A stretch of 64,000 nucleotides of DNA, from contig NZ_CP081879.1 of the NCBI RefSeq assembly GCF_022170825.1, positions 120,469-184,468 on the forward strand. The letters run 5' to 3'. This DNA is from Exiguobacterium acetylicum (GTDB taxonomy: Bacteria > Bacillota > Bacilli > Exiguobacteriales > Exiguobacteriaceae). The notes below the pieces were generated by a model. It made no database searches. It was not told where the DNA came from and was given only the letters and a program-made list of their open reading frames with translations. The translations under genes and the position numbers were made by a program. Positions 18,248-26,844 of this stretch are shown here, piece after piece (position 1 is the first letter of the stretch; the number at the start of each line of letters is the position of its first letter).

Positions 18248-19353
18248 TGTGGAGTACGGTCCGGCAGTCGGCACGTGTCGCCGTCCGGATGAAATGGCGA
18301 CTCCTGACCTTAAAGTATCGTCTGATTGCCCTCGGTATCGCGCTCCTTCTCCTCCTGCTCATTATCATCGTCGCAGGCATTCTCGATACGTTGACCGGGA
18401 TCGAGAACGATCAGGCGACGGAGACACCGATCGCTTACTCGGACACCAGCTTACAGGTTAGTGATGATGTCTTACAATATCGTGAGGCGATTGCGCGTGA
18501 ATTAAAGAAGGAACAACTTGAGGGACAGACGAACGTTGTACTCGCCTTGATGATGCAGGAGAGCGGCGGACGTGGGAACGATCCGATGCAAGCGAGTGAA
18601 TCGAAATGCGGACGGATTGGTTGTATCACCTCTCCCGATGAGAGCATTCGTTATGGGGTGAAACACTTCGCGTCGGTCTTCCGACAAGCGAACCAAGACG
18701 TCAAGTTGACGCTACAGAGTTACAACTTCGGGGGTGGCTTTATTGATTACGTCCAAGAAAACGGTGGACGCTATACGAAACAACTCGCGATCTCCTTTTC
18801 ACAGATGATGTACCAACGCGTCAAGAAAAGTGGCATCTATCAGTGCCATCGTCCGAGCGCGATCGAGCATCAAGCCTGTTATGGTGACATCGAATATGTC
18901 GATGCCATCCTCCGGTATCTGACGCCGGCGGTGTTGGCGGAAGGTAAGACGGGACCGATTAAAGGGAAACTCCATGCACCCCTCGACATCTCGTTGCAGA
19001 TGACGTCGGGATTCGGATCACGGATCGTTTTCGGAAAGACGGACGTTCATACGGGCATCGATTTTAGTTGTGATGATACCGATACCGTCCACGCCGTCCG
19101 CTCCGGTACCGTCACGTATAGCGGCTTACGCGGCCCTTACGGACAACTCATTCAGATCAAACAAGGGGAATGGATCACCGCCTACGCCCACCTTTCCGCA
19201 CGTCAGGTTAAGACGGGTCAGAAGATTGAAGCCGGGCAAGCCATCGGGATGTGCGGTTCGACCGGACGTTCGACTGGGAACCATCTCCACATCGAATTCA
19301 AGACGAGTGATTGGTCCGGACACATTGATCCGGCACCACTCTTTTCGCTATAA
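18247..19353 (+). CDS. Bifunctional peptidoglycan hydrolase (lysozyme-like plus M23 endopeptidase)
   Basis: A membrane anchor lies at about residues 30-50. It is followed by a CwlT-type lysozyme-like domain with MMQESGG (catalytic Glu near 103) and the QSYNFGGGF segment. A C-terminal M23/LytM domain has HTGIDF near 267 and HLHIEF near 346, giving the zinc ligands. This VirB1-type protein opens the cell wall locally for the mating channel. It occupies the usual place behind VirB4 in Gram-positive transfer operons. All expected active-site residues are visible. Confidence 0.9.
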   Translation: MWSTVRQSARVAVRMKWRLLTLKYRLIALGIALLLLLLIIIVAGILDTLTGIENDQATETPIAYSDTSLQVSDDVLQYREAIARELKKEQLEGQTNVVLALMMQESGGRGNDPMQASESKCGRIGCITSPDESIRYGVKHFASVFRQANQDVKLTLQSYNFGGGFIDYVQENGGRYTKQLAISFSQMMYQRVKKSGIYQCHRPSAIEHQACYGDIEYVDAILRYLTPAVLAEGKTGPIKGKLHAPLDISLQMTSGFGSRIVFGKTDVHTGIDFSCDDTDTVHAVRSGTVTYSGLRGPYGQLIQIKQGEWITAYAHLSARQVKTGQKIEAGQAIGMCGSTGRSTGNHLHIEFKTSDWSGHIDPAPLFSL

Positions 19354-19366
19354 GGAGGGATGCAAC

Positions 19367-19924
19367 ATGGCATTGACGAGTCGTCATCTTCTAGGACTCG
19401 TGCTGTTCTGTCTGTTACTGTCGATCAGTGCTAACGTCTACCAATACCGTTCGTCGGCATCAGATGGACTACACATGACTTTAGAAAAACACACAAAGGA
19501 TTCGTCACCAGAAATGATTGTACCAGACTCAACTATCGTCACTGACGCAGAGGAGCCAGAGCAGCAGTCGTCCATTTCTAAGAACGCAGAACGCTTCATC
19601 TCGTTCGCCTTCACATGGGAAGACGGGACCTATCCGACACGCAAACGTCAAGCCGATCAGTATATGTCGGAGTCCCTCAAACGGACGTTGTTCGCAAGTA
19701 GCGGAAGCGATGGCAAGTTCACCGCCTCCGTCGCTGACATCGAAGTCTTTCTGAACCGTGACGATCCGGAGCATTGCCTTGTCCGCTTCAAACGGACGTT
19801 GACGATCGATTCCAACGGCTATGCAGAGACATCCGATGAGCTGGTCGAACTGACGTTTACGAACCAAGACAGTCGTTACATCGTCGACCAAATGAAGAGT
19901 CTCAAGTCGTCAGGGGGTGTTTAA
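19367..19924 (+). CDS. Membrane-anchored accessory transfer protein, NTF2/VirB8-like pattern
   Basis: The 185-residue product (ATG 19367 behind TAAGGAGG) has one N-terminal membrane helix (about 7-25), an acidic linker, and an extracellular domain with helix-strand pattern and FISFAFTWEDGTYPTRK. The pattern resembles the NTF2-like domains of VirB8/TcpC proteins. It would be part of the outer face of the mating channel. Identification is by topology and location, not by a definite motif. Confidence 0.55.
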   Translation: MALTSRHLLGLVLFCLLLSISANVYQYRSSASDGLHMTLEKHTKDSSPEMIVPDSTIVTDAEEPEQQSSISKNAERFISFAFTWEDGTYPTRKRQADQYMSESLKRTLFASSGSDGKFTASVADIEVFLNRDDPEHCLVRFKRTLTIDSNGYAETSDELVELTFTNQDSRYIVDQMKSLKSSGGV

Positions 19925-20764
19925 ATGCAGACAGGAAAACGAAAGACGTTGACCCGTGACTGGTCGCGCTTGTATCTCGGAACAGGGATGTTTTTCTTAA
20001 TAGGCTTTCTATTTTTCGGTTTCTCTTCCCTCTTCTTTGCTGAGGAACAACCGATCAATGCAACACCAATCGGTGAAGAAAAACGGTTGACGAATGGACA
20101 GACCGTCACGCTTCTCAACTGGTCTTATGATGAAAAGCGGAAACAGATGCGTGTCCGCCTCCAGTTCGACCAACCCCAGGAATACGCGACGAAACTGGTC
20201 ACTCGTGTCGCCTACAAGGAACGACCGACGGATGAGCAGCGCGTCCGAGTCGTCTATCACCAGGACGAGCACTATGTTTTCGAAATCGAAGATGTACCGC
20301 GCGACTTTGATCAGCTAGCCCTCCGCTTGTATGTCATTAAGCCTCAACAGTCACTCGAAAAACTGACGGCTTCGAAACGAGAAGACGCACTCGTCGAATC
20401 ACTCTATATGGATCAACGACGTGTCTTAAGGACGTCACTTTCTACGCAACAAGCGAACGATTATGCGCAACTTTTTCTCACTGATGAGCAAGCGCAAAGT
20501 CAAAAACGGATCAAGAAGATGAAGCGCGAACAGACGGAACAAGCTTCTCTCATCCAACAGATCGAACAGGATATCGAGACGAAACAAGACACATTACCTG
20601 ACCTGACACTCGATGAACAAGTCGAACGTGAGGATGAAATCTTCAATCTGAAGCAAGACAAAGAAGACGTACTGTTAAGACAAACGGATTTGAAAAAACA
20701 ACTCACACAAGAAGAAAAAAGACAGGATCAGCTGCGCATTAAAGCACGTGAACTGAAATGGTAA
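19925..20764 (+). CDS. Membrane-anchored coiled-coil transfer protein
   Basis: The 279-residue protein has one N-terminal membrane helix (about residues 18-38), a beta-rich middle part, and a long charged coiled coil from about residue 180 to the end. It begins directly after the stop of the previous gene. It is the last gene before the putative transfer origin. Nothing in it points to an enzyme, and a structural role in the mating apparatus is likely. Confidence 0.55.
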   Translation: MQTGKRKTLTRDWSRLYLGTGMFFLIGFLFFGFSSLFFAEEQPINATPIGEEKRLTNGQTVTLLNWSYDEKRKQMRVRLQFDQPQEYATKLVTRVAYKERPTDEQRVRVVYHQDEHYVFEIEDVPRDFDQLALRLYVIKPQQSLEKLTASKREDALVESLYMDQRRVLRTSLSTQQANDYAQLFLTDEQAQSQKRIKKMKREQTEQASLIQQIEQDIETKQDTLPDLTLDEQVEREDEIFNLKQDKEDVLLRQTDLKKQLTQEEKRQDQLRIKARELKW

Positions 20765-21270
20765 GGTGGCACACACCGTGCCAAAATGACCTTTTTAGTG
20801 GCACACGGTGTGACCTTTTCGCGATTTTGATGATATCAGGGAAACACTAGGCTCCGCCTAGGCTAGCACGCTATGTGATAGCAGTTTCCCCTTATGCTCT
20901 TTTTCACGATTTTGAACCTTTTGTGGTTTTTAAGCTTTTAAAAACCCCATGCACATTTAGCAATTCTATCAACATTCATCAACGCTTAACTCGAGTCAGT
21001 TACGTCACTTCTTTCAATCCTTTTCATTACATGTTGCTGCATCTTCGAGCAGATATTTTTCAGAAGTTCGACGATCAAGGAGACGCTCACGGCTTCTCCG
21101 AGTGCATAGATCTGTTCGATAAACGATTGCATGTTGATCCCTCCATTCCTCGTATGAGTGGTATCACTTTTCTCACTTCTAATGACAGGAGGAATGGATC
21201 AATTGTTCGGAAATCTTTTCATTTTTTTAGAACGCCGAGACTTACTTTCCTAAAGGAAGGAGGAAGACAG
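20765..21270 (+). other. Putative origin of transfer (oriT) region with inverted repeats
   Basis: This 500-base gene-free stretch lies just ahead of the relaxase operon. It holds two direct copies of GTGGCACAC (20766-20774 and 20798-20806), the dyad CACACCGTG/CACGGTGTG (20772-20780 and 20804-20812), and a cloverleaf-like fold at 20839-20890. In that fold GGGAAAC pairs with GTTTCCC and encloses the hairpins TAGGC-TCC-GCCTA and GCTAT-GTG-ATAGC. Repeats of this kind beside relaxase genes usually mark oriT. The nick site cannot be assigned. A promoter for the downstream genes should lie further right, but none is clear. Confidence 0.5.
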
Positions 21271-21522
21271 ATGAATCTCTTGATTCGCGACATCGACCCC
21301 GTCCTCGTCAAACAACTCGACGAACAGGCGGAGAAACAGAGGTGTTCCCGACAAGAATTATTGAAAGGATTACTGACTACCTGGTGCGCGGACGGCGTCC
21401 AGTCGACACAAATCGAGCGACTCGAACGACAGCTTGAAGCGAACACGTTACACCTCAAGCGGAGTGCAACCGAACTCGAACAATTGACCAAACTCTTCCG
21501 TGAGGTGATGCAGGATGACTAA
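21271..21522 (+). CDS. Relaxosome accessory protein, ribbon-helix-helix type
   Basis: An 83-residue product starts at ATG 21271 behind AAGGAAGGAGG. The N-terminal strand MNLLIRDIDP followed by two helices (LVKQLDEQAEKQ and RQELLKGLL) is the ribbon-helix-helix pattern, and a C-terminal coiled coil follows. Small proteins of this kind bind oriT and help the relaxase nick. It overlaps the relaxase start by eight bases and lies next to the putative oriT, which supports that role. Confidence 0.7.
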   Translation: MNLLIRDIDPVLVKQLDEQAEKQRCSRQELLKGLLTTWCADGVQSTQIERLERQLEANTLHLKRSATELEQLTKLFREVMQDD

Positions 21523-22675
21523 CGTTCCCGGCGTTATCATCAAGTCGAAGTTCAAACTCCCTCAAGCATCCCGACGAGCACGTCGCTATACGACGTATCT
21601 CAGTTACATTGATCGACCGGAGACAAAAGCACGGTCGCATCAATTCGAGAATTACCATGACTACATGGAGGATGAACTGAAATCGAGCGGTCTGTTCACG
21701 GCGACGCAAGACCGATTGAACGCGACCGAACGAGAACAACTACGTGAAATCTTCCGACGGGCGCAAGAGAACGGCAGCATCCTCTGGCAGGACGTGATCT
21801 CATTCGACGAGGCTTGGTTACAGGAAGTCGGCGTCAAAGAAAATCGTTATATCGATGAACAACGTTTGATGCAGGCGACACGGAACGCGACCGCGCTGAT
21901 GATCGAAAAGGAACAGATGTTGCACGCGACATGGACTGCTGCGATTCATTACAACACGGATAACATCCACGTCCATGTCGCGACAGTCGAGACGATACAT
22001 CCACGCGAACGCGGTAAACGGAAACCGAAAACAATCGAGAAGATGAAGGCGCAAGTCGTCCATACGCTTGCCGACCGGACACGTGAACAAGAGAAACTGA
22101 ATACCTTCATCCGGGAAGAAGTGCTCGCCCACAAACGAAATCGTTCGACGACGTCCGCTTCGAATCGAATCTTGCACCCGGAACTCATTCGGCAGTACAA
22201 AACGATTCAGAAACAATTACCGGACGACAAGCGGCAGTGGTATTACAACATGAACGGCATGCACGAACTGCGTCCTTCACTCAATCAATTGACTGACATG
22301 TATCTTGCGACCTACTTCGAGAAAGAGCACAGCGAGTTTAAACAACAACTCGATACCGAGGTCGCATTCTACGAGCGGAGTTATGGATCGGCATCCCAAG
22401 CATCGGCTTATCGAAAGACGAAAGAACAGGATCTCTACACACGGATGGGAAATGCCGTCCTGTCCGAGATGCGTGAGTCGTCCAAGCCACCTCAGAAGCT
22501 TGCGAAGAACGCTGCATCCTCACCCAAACAAAGAATCCGATCAGCGTTTCAACGTGAACGGATCATGCAAGAGACGCTCTATCTAATCGGACGACACATG
22601 AACAATGAATGGGAACACATACAAAACCAAAAGGCGTTTGAAGCTCTTCAGCAGGAAATCGAGCAAGATCGATAA
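21515..22675 (+). CDS. Relaxase, MobP2/MobL type
   Basis: The 386-residue protein shows the histidine-rich metal site typical of MOB relaxases in the stretch HYNTDNIHVHVA (about residues 145-156). Upstream comes SRRARRYTTYLSYIDRPE, a pattern I associate with MobP2/MobL relaxases such as that of pLS20. The nicking tyrosine is probably one of those in the YTTYLSYI segment near the N terminus. It would nick oriT and lead the DNA strand through the VirD4/VirB4 machine encoded upstream. The C-terminal third is helical and basic. Its full set of partners in cis makes the element potentially self-transmissible. Confidence 0.8.
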   Translation: MTNVPGVIIKSKFKLPQASRRARRYTTYLSYIDRPETKARSHQFENYHDYMEDELKSSGLFTATQDRLNATEREQLREIFRRAQENGSILWQDVISFDEAWLQEVGVKENRYIDEQRLMQATRNATALMIEKEQMLHATWTAAIHYNTDNIHVHVATVETIHPRERGKRKPKTIEKMKAQVVHTLADRTREQEKLNTFIREEVLAHKRNRSTTSASNRILHPELIRQYKTIQKQLPDDKRQWYYNMNGMHELRPSLNQLTDMYLATYFEKEHSEFKQQLDTEVAFYERSYGSASQASAYRKTKEQDLYTRMGNAVLSEMRESSKPPQKLAKNAASSPKQRIRSAFQRERIMQETLYLIGRHMNNEWEHIQNQKAFEALQQEIEQDR

Positions 22676-22683
22676 AAGAAAAA

Positions 22684-22708
22684 GTCACCCTTTTAATAGA
22701 AGGATGAC
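22684..22708 (-). terminator. Terminator for the SRPBCC gene
   Basis: GTCACCCTT (22684-22692) and AAGGATGAC (22700-22708) form a nine-pair stem with one G-U pair. On the minus strand it is followed by TTTTTCTTTT. It also closes the relaxase operon from the other side. Confidence 0.65.
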
Positions 22709-22722
22709 GGGCAACAATTTTT

Positions 22723-23187
22723 TTAGCGACGATTCATTTGGATTGCATAATCATTTAATCGACGGAATTCTTCATTGTACATTCGGTTCAATCTTGATTT
22801 GGAAAGTTTATAAAGAATGGCATAAGCCCACTTCGGTGTCTCTACTAACAAATCAATTTGTAACTCTGTTTGATTCTGTTTCGATTGCAATTGGTATTGA
22901 CCAATCGTCGTTCCTATTTCGTTTGAAGTTCTGACATCAATGAAGGACGGTGCCTCAAGTTTCTCAACCCAAGCATCAGCGGAATACCTTTTTCCACGAT
23001 GCTCTTGGATAACTTGAAGTTTCTGACCAGCGTATAAGTATTGCAATGGTTCTCCTTCTGCGTAGATATGATCCTTAGTCATATTGCTCCAGCTAAGAAT
23101 ATGTTCATTCTTCGTCAGGTAATCGTATACCTCTTCACTGGAGGCATCAATCACTTGAACAGATTTGTAAAAATGAATTTTTGACAT
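22723..23187 (-). CDS. SRPBCC-superfamily protein
   Basis: The 154-residue soluble protein begins with the characteristic SRPBCC opening IDASSEEVYDYLTK and has the beta-strand-rich body and long C-terminal helix of the Bet v 1/START-like fold. Such proteins bind hydrophobic ligands in a cavity, and the ligand here is unknown. It is the only gene in the transfer region transcribed leftwards and interrupts it between relaxase and ArdC genes. It may be a passenger gene not involved in transfer. Confidence 0.75.
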   Translation of the reverse strand: MSKIHFYKSVQVIDASSEEVYDYLTKNEHILSWSNMTKDHIYAEGEPLQYLYAGQKLQVIQEHRGKRYSADAWVEKLEAPSFIDVRTSNEIGTTIGQYQLQSKQNQTELQIDLLVETPKWAYAILYKLSKSRLNRMYNEEFRRLNDYAIQMNRR

Positions 23188-23296
23188 GTTTGTACCTCGC
23201 CTTAACTAATTTATATATTAATCATAACATTCGAACAGAGTCCTGTTTCTTTGGCAGTCGTTTTTACAATTGATGATTATAGAAAGGAGAATACAG

Positions 23297-23752
23297 ATGG
23301 AGGAAACAAAGCAAATCCGGATCCGGATGAGTGCCATGACCGCTGAATTTTTAGAGGAGTATCGCGAGCGGGAACGACTGTCCGGGCTTGGTCCGGCAAT
23401 CGATCACATCATCCGTGACTATCAAGAGATGATCAAGAAGCAATGGGATTTGAACTATATCAGTCGTTCCGTATCAAAACAGATTGAACAAGAGTTGACC
23501 ACGTTCTGGGAAGAACAAATCACAAAGAGTCTCTCTCCGTTACGAAAGAGCGTTCAACAGACAGACCTTCAAACACAGGTATTGATTGAACTGGTGCAAG
23601 CCTTAATGCAGACGGAAAGCATCGAGGATATCATCCCGACGACCGAATACCGTCCCTCGTTCCTCGAGACAGCGGAGACGGCCGTCAAATCACGGATCGA
23701 CCAACGAAAGCAGCATAAACACTCGGATGAAGAAAGGATGATCCACAAATGA
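23297..23752 (+). CDS. Ribbon-helix-helix-like DNA-binding protein of the element
   Basis: The likely product has 151 residues, starting at ATG 23297 with AAAGGAG upstream. The start ETKQIRIRMSAMTAEFLEEY resembles a ribbon-helix-helix DNA-binding unit. A glutamine- and glutamate-rich helical part follows (about 60-110) and may mediate oligomerisation. It overlaps the next gene by four bases and forms a small operon with it and the ArdC gene. It could be an autorepressor or a second accessory protein. Confidence 0.55.
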   Translation: MEETKQIRIRMSAMTAEFLEEYRERERLSGLGPAIDHIIRDYQEMIKKQWDLNYISRSVSKQIEQELTTFWEEQITKSLSPLRKSVQQTDLQTQVLIELVQALMQTESIEDIIPTTEYRPSFLETAETAVKSRIDQRKQHKHSDEERMIHK

Positions 23753-24027
23753 GACGACTAGAAGCCTTCACACTCGCGACATTTCTCGAATTGCATCCGA
23801 CCCACGTCACCGTCATGGTTCATCAAGCGCATTATGATATTCCGGTTTCTCAGGATGAACGAGCGTTCCTTCAGCTCTTGCAGGAAGAACCTTTGTTGTT
23901 GCTACCGGTATCACGTGATCGTCGTCATCCACTACTGGATCGACTCGCTGCCGATCCGATTGTTCTGCAGGAACTAGAAGATTTCGAAGGTGCTGCCGAT
24001 TCGTCCGTTTCGTCGGAAGGAGCGTGA
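23749..24027 (+). CDS. Small hypothetical protein upstream of ardC-like gene
   Basis: This 92-residue soluble protein is coupled by ATGA-type overlap to the preceding gene. It has an acidic C-terminal tail. No known domain is recognised. Context with an ArdC-like gene suggests an early-entry function, but nothing in the sequence shows this. Confidence 0.55.
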   Translation: MRRLEAFTLATFLELHPTHVTVMVHQAHYDIPVSQDERAFLQLLQEEPLLLLPVSRDRRHPLLDRLAADPIVLQELEDFEGAADSSVSSEGA

Positions 24028-24032
24028 GACTC

Positions 24033-25496
24033 GTGGGATACAAGAAAAAAACACGTGAGGATTATCAGAAGGAAGTACAAGCCTTGACCGACAAGATGGA
24101 GACGCAGCTCGCTTCTCACTTCGTCAGTCAGGAGAGCATCAAGGAACATCTCGACTTCATGAGCCGGTTCCATCGCTACTCGACTCGGAACATGCTATTG
24201 ATCGAGGAACAGTTCCAAGGCGCGCGTGCCGTCGGTTCTTATGCGTACTGGGAGAAGCATGGCGTCCAGGTCCAAAAAGGCGAGAAAGGAATCAAAATTT
24301 TCGTCCCCTCCCCTGTTACCTTCATTAAGCGAGATACGGATTGGGTGGCATGGAAAGACGCGACGAAGACAGAGCAAAAGCGCGCAAAGGAAGGTGCTCT
24401 TCCGACACGGAAAGCGATGTACTATAAAATTGGTCACGTCTTCGAATACACGCAGACCGATGCCCGTGAGAAGGGACTCGAAGTCTCCGAGCTGTTTGCT
24501 TCGTATCATCGGAACGGTTCAATTCGTGAAGCAGAATCATTTCGCCGTGCGTTGAACGGGATTGCTGAGACACAAGACGTGAAATTACTCGATCAGCCGT
24601 TGAACGAACTCGGTACCGCGAAAGGATGCTTTTATCCAGAACCCAACGCGATCGCCTTGAACCCGCGGAACTCGGACATTGAAAACGTTACCGTCCTGAT
24701 CCATGAACTCGCGCATGCGAATTTGCATAACACAGAACGAAACGAAGAGCGTGGAATCGAGTTGAATCCGCACGAGAAGGAATTTCAAGCGGAGATGGTC
24801 GCCTATACCGTTGCGGCACATTTTGGTTTCCCGACGGATGAGTTTTCATTATCGTATCTCGCCAATTGGACGCAAGGCAGGGACTTACGCGACAAGGAAG
24901 ACCTGTTGCATGAAGTCCATCAGACATCCGGTCACTTCATCCGCGAGATTCACACTTCGCTCGAGCAGGAGCAAATCTTGGAACGCGAAGCATCACCTAT
25001 TAAAATGATTGAGTACATCGAACAGAAAGCACAGATCACCGAGCACGGATTACCGTTAACCGAACGATTGGAGCAAATCATGCAACATTCATCGGAGGAC
25101 GTCGAAGCTTACCTGACGAATATCGCCAAGCAGGACACGCAGCAAGATTTTTCAGCATTCAAGGAGCCAATGATGCTCGTCCATGGCGCGACAGACTTCT
25201 TCGAACCGTTCGCGAAAGCCAACGACCGCGACTTCGACGAACATGAGACGATTGCCTACACGTTGGTCATTCCTGGAGAAGAACCGATCAGTCAACACTT
25301 CCGCGTCCTCGATGATGCGATGGGACCGTACCATCACATCCTGAACACAGAAGTAGTCAGTAAGGAGACTGAACAAGTCCTCGAAAAGGCATGGTACGAC
25401 GAAATGATTTCGACCGAAGATCGCGACTTAGAAAAAGTCCGACAGATCGTAACGCGTCACTTCAATGTACCGGAACAGGATTTCCGTAGCCGTTAA
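24033..25496 (+). CDS. ArdC-type antirestriction protein with metallopeptidase motif
   Basis: About 487 residues. The N-terminal ArdC-like domain includes the patterns FHRYSTRNMLLI and WEKHGVQVQKGEKGIKI, seen in proteins that coat single-stranded DNA and block restriction. The central part has the zinc-peptidase motif HELAH near residue 223 with a downstream EFQAEMVAY helix supplying a possible third ligand. The GTG at 24033 is favoured because AAGGAG lies ten bases ahead. The GTG at 24024 is too close. Proteins of this type protect incoming plasmid DNA during conjugation, which fits the neighbourhood. Confidence 0.8.
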   Translation: MGYKKKTREDYQKEVQALTDKMETQLASHFVSQESIKEHLDFMSRFHRYSTRNMLLIEEQFQGARAVGSYAYWEKHGVQVQKGEKGIKIFVPSPVTFIKRDTDWVAWKDATKTEQKRAKEGALPTRKAMYYKIGHVFEYTQTDAREKGLEVSELFASYHRNGSIREAESFRRALNGIAETQDVKLLDQPLNELGTAKGCFYPEPNAIALNPRNSDIENVTVLIHELAHANLHNTERNEERGIELNPHEKEFQAEMVAYTVAAHFGFPTDEFSLSYLANWTQGRDLRDKEDLLHEVHQTSGHFIREIHTSLEQEQILEREASPIKMIEYIEQKAQITEHGLPLTERLEQIMQHSSEDVEAYLTNIAKQDTQQDFSAFKEPMMLVHGATDFFEPFAKANDRDFDEHETIAYTLVIPGEEPISQHFRVLDDAMGPYHHILNTEVVSKETEQVLEKAWYDEMISTEDRDLEKVRQIVTRHFNVPEQDFRSR

Positions 25497-25580
25497 AATG
25501 ATGTCCTCTCCTCTTTTAAAATCAAGTACTATAAAAAAGTAGGATAAAACTGACAATACAGACAAGACGGAGGATTGACC

Positions 25581-25742
25581 ATGACTAACAATCAAGCAAT
25601 TGCTTATGCTGTTATCGCAATGGAGCAACTCGGCTATACACGTGAACAAATCGAAAAGGTCCAAGCGAGGATGTTGTCTGAGATGGACTGGACAGATGAA
25701 AAAACAGCAGAAAAGAAAGCAAACGCAATCTTAAACGGATAA
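25581..25742 (+). CDS. Small 53-residue helical protein
   Basis: ATG 25581 lies 12 bases after ACGGAGGA and opens a 53-residue reading frame. The sequence is helical and acidic with alternating hydrophobics, and it ends shortly before a strong terminator. It resembles the many small cytoplasmic proteins found on Gram-positive mobile elements, but no family is named with confidence. Confidence 0.6.
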   Translation: MTNNQAIAYAVIAMEQLGYTREQIEKVQARMLSEMDWTDEKTAEKKANAILNG

Positions 25743-25756
25743 AATTGAAGATGAAG

Positions 25757-25796
25757 AGCCACAGTGCCTAAACTTAGGAGTACTGTGGCTTAGTTT
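25757..25796 (+). terminator. Terminator closing the ardC-side operon
   Basis: AGCCACAGT (25757-25765) pairs with ACTGTGGCT (25782-25790), followed by a T-rich tail. It marks the right edge of the GC-richer conjugation block. Confidence 0.75.
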
Positions 25797-25842
25797 TATA
25801 GAGTTGTTTTTTTAGATATAGAGATTTCTAAAATTCAGCTTA

Positions 25843-26718
25843 TCACTTCATAAAAGGAAGACTGTAAACTAATTCTGAAATACCAGTAACGATTGTTATT
25901 AAATCTGCATAGCCAGTTAATGTACTTGAAGCCTTTAAGGAAGCTAGATAAGAACGTATTCTACCTTTTTTGGGCTCTGATTTCATCACTTCTTCACGAA
26001 TTCCCTCTACTAGCTCTGAAACCTCTTGTTTTTCATTCCTCTGATCTTCACCATAAAACAGTTCTGTTTTCTGAAGTAATTCAGTTAACAAACAATCTAG
26101 TTGAATTGCTGATTCTTTTTCAATCGTTTTATTTACATTCATGATAAACTCATTATTGCTACCAAAGGCAGCTTGAATATGGTTATCAGATCCGTATACT
26201 GTTATGTTCTGGTTCTGCTGATGTCGATCACTCATATAATCTTTCAACCTTTCTGCTGCATTTGAAGCATCCATTAAACTTACGAATACATCTCTTCCTT
26301 CATGATACAATCTTTCAATCATTAGAAAATTTGAATCTTGAAAGTTTGCGCCACTCCATCGATCAACAATGTCATGATATACCGTGCCAAATTGATGATT
26401 ACTTAATATTGATATTCTACCGATATTGTTCAAAAGATTTACATCTCTTACAAAAATTGAATCAGCATTTATACTTTTTATAATTACGTTCAAATCACTT
26501 ATAAACGTATTTAGTTTCCTTGTTGCTCTTTCGTACATTGCTCTGAGGTTGAATGGCACTGTTTGATAGTAATTATTTTGTTTTAGCTCACATATTGTCT
26601 TATCAAATAGACTTAATGTTTCCTCAGAAAAAACAACCCATTTTTCTAAATCTTCAATAATATCTGCTAAAGTTTGGTCACTGTATTCAGAAGATCCTCC
26701 AAAAATACTTTGCGCCAT
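25843..26718 (-). CDS. Hypothetical protein with AbiTii/effector-like linker and C-terminal region
   Basis: A 291-residue AT-rich gene with no recognised catalytic motif. The N-terminal ~170 residues are helical. They are joined to the last 95 residues by an Asn-rich segment with strand pattern (NITVYGSDNHIQAAFGSNNEF, shown here only in part: NITVYGSDN). The C-terminal part ends in a weakly hydrophobic segment (LITIVTGISELVYSL). Proteins with such an Asn/Gly-rich divider followed by a short hydrophobic tail are frequent among abortive-infection and effector-type genes on islands. It stands alone beside the conjugation module. Function is unknown and the defence idea is inference. Confidence 0.5.
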   Translation of the reverse strand: MAQSIFGGSSEYSDQTLADIIEDLEKWVVFSEETLSLFDKTICELKQNNYYQTVPFNLRAMYERATRKLNTFISDLNVIIKSINADSIFVRDVNLLNNIGRISILSNHQFGTVYHDIVDRWSGANFQDSNFLMIERLYHEGRDVFVSLMDASNAAERLKDYMSDRHQQNQNITVYGSDNHIQAAFGSNNEFIMNVNKTIEKESAIQLDCLLTELLQKTELFYGEDQRNEKQEVSELVEGIREEVMKSEPKKGRIRSYLASLKASSTLTGYADLITIVTGISELVYSLPFMK

Positions 26719-26844
26719 AAATATACCTCTTTTTCCCTTATCTTTTTCTTCGTGTCTTAAAATTAATTTATCTACACGATCATTACATATATATCTATCA
26801 TCGTCCCAGCCTTCGTATCTAACTCCTTACTAATTCTTATACGA

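Noticed and set aside
20765..20830. The CACACCGTG dyad as a simple transcription terminator
   Set aside because: The stem has a 23-base loop and no run of T directly behind it; its direct repeats and location fit oriT better, though read-through control is still possible.
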